From positions 1 through 48,433 of the forward strand of contig CAXMRC010000204.1 in NCBI GenBank assembly GCA_964195945.1: DNA of 48,433 nt. The letters are read 5' to 3'. Position 1 is the stretch's first letter. The number at the start of each line of letters is the position of its first letter. The position numbers were made by a program, and so were the translations under genes. This DNA comes from JAAETI01 sp964195945 (GTDB lineage: Bacteria > Actinomycetota > Acidimicrobiia > Spongiisociales > UBA5794). Below the pieces are notes generated by a model, which worked only from the letters and a program-made list of their open reading frames with translations, ran no database searches and had not been told where the DNA came from. Shown here piece after piece: positions 33,479 through 40,292 of this stretch.

Positions 33479-33958
33479 ATGGTGAAGCCAACGAAGGTCA
33501 CCAACTCGATTCGGTCCCTCAGGTTTGAGCACAGCGAGATGACACAGGCGGACCTCGCCAAGCGCATCGGCGTGACGCGCCAGACCATCATCGCCGTCGA
33601 GCGTGGCCGGTACTCACCGTCCCTCGAGATGGCGTTCCAGATCGCCCACGCGTTCAACGTCCCGCTCGATCACGTGTTCCAGTACCCAGTCCCATCTTCG
33701 AGTCTTGGAGACGAACCCATGCAATCATCAAGCAACCACAAACAGACCTGGCCAGCGACGGGGAGGCTTGTCGACGAAATACGCAAGCTCCGAGGTCGTC
33801 CGGATACGGAACGGCTAATCGGCGAAATCGACGAGCTCCGAGATCGTTCGGATACCGAACGACTAATCGAGGAGATACGCAGACTCGGGGATCGTTCGGA
33901 TACGGAACACTTGGTCGAGGAGATACGCAAACTCGGGAACCGGATGCAGAAGGACTAG
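33479..33958 (+). CDS. XRE-family HTH protein with four 16-residue tandem repeats
   Basis: A ~159-aa protein. Residues 3-65 form a Cro/CI-type HTH (SEMTQADLAKRIGVTRQTII, ERGRYSPSLEMAFQIAHAF), the type found in small YozG-like regulators. After a linker come four back-to-back 16-residue repeats of pattern RL-x-x-EI-x-x-L-x-x-R-x-D-T-E, ending at the C-terminus. They are strongly charged, helical and heptad-like, so an oligomerising coiled coil is likely. AGGGAGG 9 bp before the ATG at 33479 fixes the start. No membrane protein partner follows, unlike the HTH pair at 39235. Sole gene between repeat copies 8 and 9. Confidence 0.82.
   Translation: MVKPTKVTNSIRSLRFEHSEMTQADLAKRIGVTRQTIIAVERGRYSPSLEMAFQIAHAFNVPLDHVFQYPVPSSSLGDEPMQSSSNHKQTWPATGRLVDEIRKLRGRPDTERLIGEIDELRDRSDTERLIEEIRRLGDRSDTEHLVEEIRKLGNRMQKD
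33764..33955 (+). repeat. 48-bp tandem repeat, four copies, within the HTH gene
   Basis: Four exact-length 48-bp units starting at 33764, 33812, 33860 and 33908 encode the 16-residue repeats. Units 2 and 3 are the most alike; the fourth has drifted at its end (NRMQKD for DRSDTE). The length is a multiple of three, so unit gain or loss keeps the frame. Confidence 0.9.
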
Positions 33959-34106
33959 CTGCATTGTCGGACGGTAGGCGGGGCAGGGTCATGTGCGGTC
34001 AACTCGCCCACCGGCCGTCGCCGATCCGGCTGGATCCAACGCCGGTCGTCACGATGCGCTCAGGGAGTTGCCGGCCCTCGATGTCCGCACAATCAGCAGC
34101 TGGCAT

Positions 34107-34185
34107 GGGAAGATCCTCGTCCGCCCATCAGCGCCGCTGCTGCCATCTTCCCGACATATCCTTCCAGATTGAGGTTGCGATGTAG
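34107..34185 (+). repeat. Array repeat copy 9
   Basis: GGGAAGATCC with perfect ATCTTCCC partner, core CAGCGCCGCTGCTGCC, ATATCCTTCCAG, tail GATTGAGGTTGCGATGTAG. Confidence 0.95.
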
Positions 34186-34548
34186 GTGACACGCATTCTC
34201 GGTACTGCGCATTCTCGGTACTGCGGATTCGGGGGTGCGCGGAGTGGATCGGTGGGACTTCGGTGGGCGTGATTATGGGCGGCGGTATCGCAAGGACAAA
34301 CTGGCGGTCATGTCGTGTCCGGCGTACGATGATGGTCGTGGATGGCTTCTTCCCAGCGCAGCACCCGATCGCACATTTCCTCATGAGAGAGTCGACACGA
34401 TTGGAGGCCAGATGGCCGCAAAGCACCGGAATCCGCTTGAAGGGCTATCGCATAAACTGCCAGGTCGTGTGACTCGTATCCGACATTGCTGGGGCGGTCG
34501 GCGCCACTGTCGCGAGTGGTTGCACCAACACAACGAAAGGAAGCCCAT
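34186..34548. other. Gap with a 16-bp tandem duplication
   Basis: No convincing gene in about 360 bp. CGCATTCTCGGTACTG occurs twice head to tail (34192-34207 and 34208-34223), just after repeat copy 9. AAAGGA at about 34536-34541 is the ribosome site of the next gene. Confidence 0.6.
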
Positions 34549-35130
34549 ATGACATATCCGGCGGCATTCGAAGTCGAGACGCCCGACAAGATAGAAAACT
34601 GGCGTCCTCTAGTGCAGTGGCTGATGGCGATTCCCCACATCGTTGTGCTTTACGTGCTGGCAGTTGTCGGGGGTGTAGTCGCGATCATCTCTTGGTTCTC
34701 GATCGTGTTCACCGGGAAGCTTTCAGAGGGTCTCGCCAACACGCAGTCGATGGTGCTTCGCTACAACATGCGGACCATGGCGTTCGCCGGGTTTCTCCAC
34801 GAGGAATTCCCACCTTTCGACTTCACAGCGACTGCCGCGGAGCCCGGTGGCACTCCGGTATCGGTCGACTTCACGCCGGCCCTCGAGGACCGCAACAGGC
34901 TCACCGTAGGTCTGCGCTTCCTGTGGGCCATCCCTGCGTGGATCTTCTTAATGATCATCTTTTTGGTTGCTGAGATCCTGTGGTTCATCGCTTTCTTTGC
35001 GGTTCTGTTCACCGGGTCGTGGCCCGATGGCCTGCGTGGCTTTGTGGTGAAGGCTCTCCGCCTCGGAGTGAAGGTCAATGCCTACGGCATGCTGCTCACG
35101 GATGAGTACCCGCCGTTCTCGCTCGACTGA
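34549..35130 (+). CDS. DUF4389 membrane protein (inside the array)
   Basis: A 193-aa membrane protein with two similar halves. NWRPLVQWLMAIPHIVVLYV and VVAIISWFSIVFTGKLSEGL form the first; LRFLWAIPAWIFLMIIFLV and FFAVLFTGSWPDGLRGFVVK form the second. HEEFPPFDF and TDEYPPFSLD close the halves. This is the DUF4389 pattern, shared with the gene at 23441-24016, but the two differ enough to be old relatives. Function unknown; the FTG-xxP/S-xGL and PPF motifs recur in both. AAAGGA 8 bp before the ATG sets the start. It is the only gene between repeat copies 9 and 10. Confidence 0.8.
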   Translation: MTYPAAFEVETPDKIENWRPLVQWLMAIPHIVVLYVLAVVGGVVAIISWFSIVFTGKLSEGLANTQSMVLRYNMRTMAFAGFLHEEFPPFDFTATAAEPGGTPVSVDFTPALEDRNRLTVGLRFLWAIPAWIFLMIIFLVAEILWFIAFFAVLFTGSWPDGLRGFVVKALRLGVKVNAYGMLLTDEYPPFSLD

Positions 35131-35376
35131 GTCCCCGGCGACGTCCGTCCCGACGGCTTCGCTCCAGCCACCACGTCGCGCACAGCCCGCAAGATGACCA
35201 GCGGGTCGGCTAGGTCGCCGAACGACCCGCTATTACCAACGCCTCGCGACGCGAACCAATAAGCCGCCCATCGGTCATCGTCTGTTACGACCGACCCCAC
35301 GCGTCCCCGATCACCAAACCGGGACCCATAACACCTCCGATTGACTACCCGTCCGATATCGGCTCACCTCTGGCGC
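35131..35376. other. Gap before repeat copy 10
   Basis: About 245 bp after the DUF4389 gene with no ribosome-site-led frame and no structure that I can support. The 120 bp after copy 10 (35456-35576) is equally empty. Confidence 0.5.
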
Positions 35377-35455
35377 GGGAAGATCCACCCGCTGTCATCA
35401 GCGCCGCTGCCGCCACCTTCCCGACATATCCTTCCAGCTGAGGGTGGTTGAGTAG
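35377..35455 (+). repeat. Array repeat copy 10
   Basis: GGGAAGATCC, core CAGCGCCGCTGCCGCC, ACCTTCCCGAC (one change in the right arm), ATATCCTTCCAG, ending GAGTAG. CCACCC in the loop is complementary to GGGTGG in the tail. Confidence 0.94.
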
Positions 35456-35576
35456 CACCGCGTTGGGGTCGTTACCTCTCGACCAATTCCTTGTTGACCG
35501 AAGCCCTCGACGTCTCACTGATGGTCGCGTTCTGTGGGAGCCAGCACTCATGTCGCCTTGACCGAAACGTGGCAGG

Positions 35577-35957
35577 TTATCGGCGCCTAGCCCTGGCTCG
35601 TTCGATTCGCCATGCGAAGAAGAAGTAGGCCACTGCGGTCAGGTTCAGTCCCACAACCAACCGGTTCACGTCGAGGGTCGGCTTCCATCGAACGCTTCCC
35701 TCCTTGATAACGTATGCACCTACAGGTCGGGCCACGGCGCCGAACCCTCCTCCCTCGCCTGAGCCGGAGTTGTCGTTGGCGTCGATGCCTCCGCCACCAC
35801 CTCCACCTCCACCGATCCGGATCGATGCCACCGGAACGACGGTTGTTCCTGCCCTTTCGATCGGCTCGCCATAGACCCTGTCGATTGTCATCGTCTCCCG
35901 CAGTTGACGGATGATTCGTTCGGATACGCCTCGGCCCGTCTGTCCTTCTTCATTCAT
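35577..35957 (-). CDS. GerW / YtfJ-family protein
   Basis: A ~126-aa protein related to the GerW/YtfJ family. The core is DRVYGEPIERAGTTVVPVAS followed by a glycine run (nine G) and GEGGGFGAVARPVGAYVI. A short hydrophobic segment (LVVGLNLTAVAYFFFAW) and a basic tail RIERARARRR end the protein. In Bacillus the family acts in spore germination, but it is widespread in non-sporing actinobacteria, where the role is unknown. AGGA about 8 bp before the ATG at 35957 (MNEEGQTGRG) favours this start over 36023. Sole gene between copies 10 and 11, antiparallel to the repeats. Confidence 0.75.
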   Translation of the reverse strand: MNEEGQTGRGVSERIIRQLRETMTIDRVYGEPIERAGTTVVPVASIRIGGGGGGGGGIDANDNSGSGEGGGFGAVARPVGAYVIKEGSVRWKPTLDVNRLVVGLNLTAVAYFFFAWRIERARARRR

Positions 35958-36083
35958 GGATGGATCCTGCCATTCGATTCTCCACTGTGCCGTCGCGACA
36001 GCATATTGCTCTGCGGACGCCACTGCGTCGGGTATTCACTTGTCCGCTCGGGATCGAGTAGCGCGACGATGTGGGTATCGACC

Positions 36084-36162
36084 GGGAAGACCCCACGGGG
36101 GATCTCAGCGCCGCTGCCGCCATCTTCCCGACATATCCTTCCAGTTTGAGGTGGCGGGTTGA
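36084..36162 (+). repeat. Array repeat copy 11
   Basis: GGGAAGACCC, core CAGCGCCGCTGCCGCC, ATCTTCCCGAC, ATATCCTTCCAG, tail TTTGAGGTGGCGGGTTGA with TGA at the shared codon. The tail is nearly identical to that of copy 5. Confidence 0.95.
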
Positions 36163-36176
36163 GCAGTCTGGCCCGG

Positions 36177-36449
36177 TCAAGTCGGCAGCGCGAAGTTGTC
36201 TGGAGCAGCGGAAAGCTTCCTCTCGAACGCCTCTGCGATGGTTCGGTCCGACGGTTTGCATCGCCCATAACTCTCGTACAAGTAGGTCTCGGTTCGCTCG
36301 GCCTCATCAAGTGGAAGACGATCGAGCGAAGCGGAGGCAGCCTCGTTCATCACGGCACCTGCGTCGGTAAGTCCAAGGAAACGGAAGCCCTCGATCGCTA
36401 CCGCGATCTCTTCAGCGCTCAGGACCTCAAGGCAATGGACGACGCCCCG
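36177..36449 (-). pseudogene. DMP19/DUF4375-like C-terminal fragment
   Basis: The minus frame reads LSAAEEI-type residues: EVLSAEEIAVAIEGFRFLGL, then TDAGAVMNEAASASLDRLPL and YESYGRCKPSDRTIAEAFER, to a stop 15 bp from repeat copy 11. It resembles the second half of DMP19-type (DUF4375) proteins, which usually have a further 60-70 residues in front. Upstream of about 36449 the frame is unlike the family and runs into the marR 3' end without a plausible start. It is probably a remnant. The identification is tentative. Confidence 0.45.
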
Positions 36450-36489
36450 ACTCTTGTTTCTGGAGCAAGTTTGTCGGAGAGAATCCGGT

Positions 36490-36963
36490 TCAGTGCGGGA
36501 GTACGGCTGCAGCGGGCTCGCGTTGGGGGCCAACCTCGTCCACGACATCTGCAATCCGGTGGAGCTCGCCGATGAGTCGCTGGAACTCGTCCCGGCCGAA
36601 GGCGTCGATCATCCGTTTCGAGAACTCGGTCTGTTGCGGCGCTATCTGCTTGACCGCCTCGCGCCCGTTGGGCGTCGGTCCCAGGAGAGGGGATCTCTTG
36701 TGCGCCGGATTGGGTGACGCCTCGAGGAGCCCTTCGTCGATGAGCCGGTTGGCGATGCGTTGCACCGCCTGTCGGGTGATGCCCATCTGGCGGGCGATCC
36801 CGACTGCAGTTAGGGGCTGTCGTAGTACAGCCCCTAACACCTGCCACCATGCCACGGTGATCCCGGCGGGACGAGCGAGCTTCTCTCCTGCGGCCAGCAT
36901 CTGTCCGTTGAGCTTGAAGATCGCGAGGGTGAATTCGCCGCCGAGTTGTGACTCCTCAGCCAT
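36490..36963 (-). CDS. MarR-family transcriptional regulator
   Basis: A 157-aa winged-helix regulator. FTLAIFKLNGQMLAAGEKLA is the N-terminal dimerisation helix. LTAVGIARQMGITRQAVQRI is the recognition HTH near residue 55, and NRLIDEGLLEASPNPAHKRS is the wing. The ATG at 36963 lies 8 bp inside the end of the DJ-1-like gene, so the two are coupled; the longer open frame to 37065 is not family-like. It probably controls this operon through the inverted repeat at 37601-37639. Confidence 0.88.
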   Translation of the reverse strand: MAEESQLGGEFTLAIFKLNGQMLAAGEKLARPAGITVAWWQVLGAVLRQPLTAVGIARQMGITRQAVQRIANRLIDEGLLEASPNPAHKRSPLLGPTPNGREAVKQIAPQQTEFSKRMIDAFGRDEFQRLIGELHRIADVVDEVGPQREPAAAVLPH

Positions 36964-37582
36964 GTGACATTCCTTCCATGAGGCCGAAGAAGCCGGCCGC
37001 CTCCTTCTTCCCGTACAGCAAGTACCAGTTGTCGCTAGTGGGCTCAGGGTAGAACTCGAGAGCATCGAAGATCACTTTGGCGAACTCGACTGGGCCAATC
37101 GCGCTCGCGGTAATGAGGCTTCCGTCCCGCACTGCCAGGTCGGGCTGGTAGCGATCGGGACCCGTGTACTCCGGGGACTCGAGGAGTTGCGGAGCGTTCG
37201 AGGTGTGATCGACGTCGTTGAGGAGGCCACCGCGGGCGAGCCCGATGGTGGCACCGCAGATGGCCGCAACCGGTACTCCCGCCTCCAGGAATCGGCCCGC
37301 CACCCCGACAAGCGCCATGTTGGCTCCTGCGAGCCAGTTGTCCGCTCCAGGCAGGATGAGCATAGAGCTCTCGCTGGGGTCCAGCGCATCGATGATGATG
37401 TCCGGGACGAGCGTCATGCCGCCCTTGGTTCTGACTGGGTCGAGCGATTCAGCAACGGTCACGATGCGATATTTGCGCCCTTCCGGCTGCCAGTCTCCCG
37501 ATGCCAGATGAGCGAGGGCGAACCCTGCCTCCCAGTCGGCCCACGTATCGTAGATAGCGACGTGAATGGTCTCCATTGTCAT
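36956..37582 (-). CDS. DJ-1/PfpI-family protein
   Basis: A 208-aa class I glutamine-amidotransferase-like protein. IHVAIYDTWADWEAGFALAH begins the fold. SSMLILPGADNWLAG near residue 72 and VPVAAICGATIGLARGGLLN near 102 contain the nucleophile elbow with the reactive cysteine (AICGAT). Members are glyoxalases, amidases, chaperones or regulators; the exact reaction cannot be told. It is the first gene of a two-gene operon with marR. The promoter region at 37601-37639 lies just upstream. It shares the unit between repeat copies 11 and 12 with marR and the DMP19 fragment. Confidence 0.85.
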   Translation of the reverse strand: MTMETIHVAIYDTWADWEAGFALAHLASGDWQPEGRKYRIVTVAESLDPVRTKGGMTLVPDIIIDALDPSESSMLILPGADNWLAGANMALVGVAGRFLEAGVPVAAICGATIGLARGGLLNDVDHTSNAPQLLESPEYTGPDRYQPDLAVRDGSLITASAIGPVEFAKVIFDALEFYPEPTSDNWYLLYGKKEAAGFFGLMEGMSHG

Positions 37583-37600
37583 TTTCCTCTCCCTCGATAT

Positions 37601-37639
37601 ATTGACAACACCTTACCAATACGACAACATATTGTCAAT
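37601..37639 (-). promoter_or_regulatory. Operator and promoter of the DJ-1/MarR operon
   Basis: ATTGACAA (37601-37608) and TTGTCAAT (37632-37639) are a perfect inverted repeat. On the minus strand TTGACA (37638-37633) is a -35, with TAAGGT (37615-37610) as a weak -10 after 17 bp. Such symmetry is typical of MarR sites. The 174 bp from here to repeat copy 12 shows nothing else. Confidence 0.6.
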
Positions 37640-37813
37640 TATGGTGAGTTTGGCATAGAACTCCGACAAGCCGGTCAGCCTGGAACTCGGACGCTTCGAG
37701 TTTCCGAGCGCTCGATGTGTTGATCCGCAGCGACCAGAACAACGGTGACCGCATCGCTACGACCTGGCGGCATCGCGAAACGGAGGCTGCGAATGACCGG
37801 CAGGCCTAAACAG

Positions 37814-37892
37814 CGGAAGACCAACCCGCAGCCCTCAGCGCCGCTGCCGCCATCTTCCCGACATATCCTTCCAGATCGAGCTGATTGCGTAG
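37814..37892 (+). repeat. Array repeat copy 12 (last intact copy)
   Basis: Left arm GCGGAAGACC (one change), core CAGCGCCGCTGCCGCC, ATCTTCCCGAC, ATATCCTTCCAG, ending GCGTAG. Confidence 0.95.
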
Positions 37893-38036
37893 GAAGCGTG
37901 CCGCTCAGGATTGCCGGTTCTGCTCGGATTGAGGTGCTCGATAACGCGCTGGGTCGTGGGTGATCTGTTCGGGGGGAGGGGCCGTTGGTGGTCCCGTGAG
38001 TGCGACGACCGGCACTTATGCACCTCCAACCGAGGG

Positions 38037-38192
38037 CTAGCCGTCGTCCGTCTCGCGGGTTACAAAACCGACGAGCGCGATCACCACTCCCAACCCAATG
38101 AGTCCGTAGTTGCCGTTGATCGTTCCGACGACGGCGAAGAACAAGCCCATCGCCAGTCCGACCTGCAAGGCTGAAGATCGAATTCGTTCCAT
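38037..38192 (-). CDS. Small two-helix membrane protein (51 aa)
   Basis: Reads MERIRSSALQVGLAMGLFFA, continuing VVGTINGNYGLIGLGVVIAL and VGFVTRETDDG. Two hydrophobic helices (about residues 10-25 and 29-43) with a tight NGNYG turn and charged ends look like a real small membrane protein. I do not recognise the family. An upstream in-frame start at 38228 is possible; no strong ribosome site is seen for either. Confidence 0.6.
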   Translation of the reverse strand: MERIRSSALQVGLAMGLFFAVVGTINGNYGLIGLGVVIALVGFVTRETDDG

Positions 38193-38254
38193 AGCGCCCA
38201 GCGTACGGAGGCGGCACCGCTCGCGCAAAAGACTGGTCTTGGTCCTCGATTAAG

Positions 38255-38296
38255 AGCCACACATATCGGCACTTCCGCGCTCGGTTCGCCGAGCGC
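38255..38296 (+). repeat. Second repeat family, copy A, with TTCG-loop hairpin
   Basis: AGCCACACATATCGGCACTTC (38255-38275) matches the sequence at 39081-39101 in 18 of 21 positions. It runs into a perfect hairpin GCGCTCGG-TTCG-CCGAGCGC (38277-38296). Confidence 0.65.
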
Positions 38297-38536
38297 TCAT
38301 CGACCACCGGGCGTGACCTCACCTGCTTCCTCACACGTCGCGCCGACAGTGAACCGGCGGTTGTCACGACTGCCGGATATGGGACGAGGTGCGGGGGTTG
38401 GCCCCAACCAACTAGCAATGCGGCGGGCCAGGTTGTGAGTGGAGACTGACTTCTTCGAGATTTCGAGAACGTTAGCGATCCCTGATGGAGTCAGGCTATC
38501 CAGATACCACGACATTCCCGACGGAATGATCATCAC
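38297..38536 (-). CDS. Possible small HTH protein or remnant
   Basis: An open frame of 79 codons whose first part, SLTPSGIANVLEISKKSVST followed by HNLARRIASWLG, looks like a helix-turn-helix. The second half is low-complexity and unlike a domain. It ends where the hairpin at 38277-38296 begins. No family is recognised and the start has no clear ribosome site, so it may be a gene remnant or chance. Confidence 0.3.
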   Translation of the reverse strand: MMIIPSGMSWYLDSLTPSGIANVLEISKKSVSTHNLARRIASWLGPTPAPRPISGSRDNRRFTVGATCEEAGEVTPGGR

Positions 38537-38611
38537 CGAGGTCGTTGGCTCTGGCCCGTCGCAGGGTGGATGGTGAGTCGTAGCCGCCCGATGTCGGCAC
38601 TCAGGAGCGGC

Positions 38612-39058
38612 TTACACCCTCGCGGCGTAGTACGGATTCGAGAACGGCCATGCCTCATCGATCCATGTAGACAATGCCTCCCAAACCGGCACATCCAACT
38701 CGGAATGACTCTCACGCACCCATGAGCTGACGTCGGCGTCATAGCCGGGATCGCCGGAGGGGTAGATGTATAGGCAACCGATCACGTCCTCACCAATGAG
38801 GATCGAATAGGTGAACCCCGCTCTGGACTCGAAGTCATTGGCATGCCGGACGAGGTCTTCCAAGTTGTCGGCCAGGGACATCTCCGCCGGCCAGTTCCCA
38901 TCAGGGAATCCGGGAGTGGAACGGATATGCCCGATACTCGCCATCCAAGCGTCGTGGTCCCGCTCGTTGTGCTTCTCGCCCAACGGTTCCAGGCGGAACT
39001 GCGACCAGGCGTAGGAATCCGGGACTTCGAAGCCCAGCGGTACGAACGGGTCTCCCAT
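38612..39058 (-). CDS. GNAT-like N-acetyltransferase family protein
   Basis: A ~148-aa protein from the ATG at 39058 (MGDPFVPLGFEVP). FRLEPLGEKHNERDHDAWMA, HIRSTPGFPDGNWPAEMSL and GFTYSILIGEDVIGCLYIYP match a group of actinobacterial proteins annotated as N-acetyltransferases. The classical acetyl-CoA loop is not obvious, and SSWVRESHSELDVPVWEALS stands in its place, so activity is uncertain. It lies between the two best copies of the second repeat family. Confidence 0.7.
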   Translation of the reverse strand: MGDPFVPLGFEVPDSYAWSQFRLEPLGEKHNERDHDAWMASIGHIRSTPGFPDGNWPAEMSLADNLEDLVRHANDFESRAGFTYSILIGEDVIGCLYIYPSGDPGYDADVSSWVRESHSELDVPVWEALSTWIDEAWPFSNPYYAARV

Positions 39059-39080
39059 CCAGCCATCATAAGCACGGGCA

Positions 39081-39101
39081 AGCCGCACATAACGGCACCT
39101 C
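39081..39101 (+). repeat. Second repeat family, copy B
   Basis: AGCCGCACATAACGGCACCTC, 18 of 21 identical to copy A at 38255. It lies 22 bp upstream of the GNAT-like start. Confidence 0.6.
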
Positions 39102-39234
39102 GCGGGGCGGGGTCCCGAACACCCACCGTGTGATGCTCAGCCTCTGGGAGCCATCCCATCGATCGGTGCTGGATCGCGGTGGGTACCTGAGATCTCATCG
39201 AGGGCGCGGTGCTCTTTGTGTGGGTCTGATGACG

Positions 39235-39426
39235 CTATTCGGGTTCGAAGATCTCTTCGATGTGCTCCTCAAAGAGGTGTGCGATCCTGAATGCCAGCGG
39301 GAGGCTCGGGTCGAATTTCCCTGTCTCTATGGCATTGACGGTTTGGCGTGACACTTCGAGAGCTTGGGCAAGCTGGGCTTGGGTCCAGTCACGCTCGGCA
39401 CGCAGCACCTTGAGTCGATTTTTCAC
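39235..39426 (-). CDS. YozG-like XRE-family regulator
   Basis: A 63-aa stand-alone HTH: MKNRLKVLRAERDWTQAQLA, ALEVSRQTVNAIETGKFDPS and LPLAFRIAHLFEEHIEEIF. This is the compact XRE type that commonly accompanies a small membrane protein of unknown function. It follows such a gene (39435-39854) by 8 bp, so the pair is an operon. It is related to the HTH part of the protein at 33479. Confidence 0.88.
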   Translation of the reverse strand: MKNRLKVLRAERDWTQAQLAQALEVSRQTVNAIETGKFDPSLPLAFRIAHLFEEHIEEIFEPE

Positions 39427-39434
39427 GGGATCCC

Positions 39435-39854
39435 CTAAGAGAAGCGTCGTTGACCGACAACCACGCCTGTGATGTAGGTGACCACCATCACCATGATGAG
39501 AGTCATCGCCTCAGCTTCAGCGACGATTCCCGCACCTTCGAGCAGGGTGTAGCTGAAACCAGAGACAACACCGACACCGACTGTCAGTGCTAGGGCGTCG
39601 AGCTGAATCTTTCGCATTAGCTCATCTGCGTTCCTCAGGAATCTGCGATAGGCGAGCAGGACTCCCAGGCCAAGCACGGTGACCCCGATTGTCGCCGCCA
39701 GCGCAAGAGCATCGCTTCCGATCCAATCGTTCTCGATCGCTAGGTTCACTCCTAGAAACGGCAGGATCCACGCTAGGGACCAGAGGATGATGTGGCGTTG
39801 GTTCTTCTGGTCTCTTTCGGTGGCTGCCCAATGGGTCTTCTTTGCTTCATTCAT
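39435..39854 (-). CDS. Four-helix membrane protein paired with the HTH regulator
   Basis: A 139-aa protein with four hydrophobic segments: IILWSLAWILPFLGVNLAI, ALALAATIGVTVLGLGVLLA, ALTVGVGVVSGFSYTLLEGA and AMTLIMVMVVTYITGVVVGQ. The segment YRRFLRNADELMRKIQLDAL between helices 2 and 3 is a recognisable motif of the membrane partners of YozG-like regulators. Function is unknown; the pairing suggests the regulator controls this gene or senses its state. Confidence 0.75.
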   Translation of the reverse strand: MNEAKKTHWAATERDQKNQRHIILWSLAWILPFLGVNLAIENDWIGSDALALAATIGVTVLGLGVLLAYRRFLRNADELMRKIQLDALALTVGVGVVSGFSYTLLEGAGIVAEAEAMTLIMVMVVTYITGVVVGQRRFS

Positions 39855-40292
39855 AAGCCTGCTCTACTTGTCTTTTAGTCAAGGTTGTTTGACACGCAGC
39901 ATTATTGATCGTCACACGAATGGTGTCAAGTAAGCTTGACTCGACGAGTGATGGTAGGTCGTCGTCGACCCGGTTCCGAATGCACTCAGCGGTCTCGACC
40001 CACACACAAGGCGCACCACACAGATCGGTGCCGCCGGGCGCTCCGATCACCAAATATGGTGCACGAGCGAGCATTTCCGAGACTGCTCGGAAACGGCACG
40101 AGTGTGGGCACATCCGCGTTCACTGTGGGTGGCCGGGCGGTGGGGTTTCGTGTGTCCACGGTTCCTCGGGACCGGGCTCATGCTCGTCGAGCGAGAGAAG
40201 CTCATGAGGCTGCAGGGTCGGTTCGCTGGTCTGGACAGCGCCGGCCGGGTTGGTTTGAGCGTTCGGCGGGTGCGAAGTGCGACAATCCCTGG
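39855..40292. other. Gap upstream of the UbiA gene
   Basis: About 440 bp without a supported gene. Frames in it are open by base composition only. It holds the hairpin at 40074-40093 and a copy of AACGGCAC. No clear promoter is seen for the UbiA gene. Confidence 0.5.
40074..40099 (+). repeat. Perfect hairpin joined to AAACGGCAC (second repeat family, copy C)
   Basis: TTTCCGAG-ACTG-CTCGGAAA (40074-40093) is an 8-bp perfect stem with a 4-nt loop. It is followed at once by CGGCAC, shared with copies A, B and D. Confidence 0.6.

Noticed and set aside
25197..37892. Canonical integron attC sites or a CRISPR array
   Set aside because: No GTTRRRY/RYYYAAC pair is visible in the repeat copies, and spacers are whole genes of 0.6-1.7 kb, not 30-40 bp unique spacers. 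No cas gene is present.
25197..37892. The array repeats as ordinary intrinsic terminators
   Set aside because: No T-run follows the stem, the direction is constant while gene direction varies, and conservation extends over ~78 bp well beyond a stem-loop.
39936..40292. 119-residue N-terminal extension of the UbiA protein
   Set aside because: Low-complexity Arg/Ser-rich frame across a hairpin-bearing intergenic region; the family sequence starts at the ATG at 40293.
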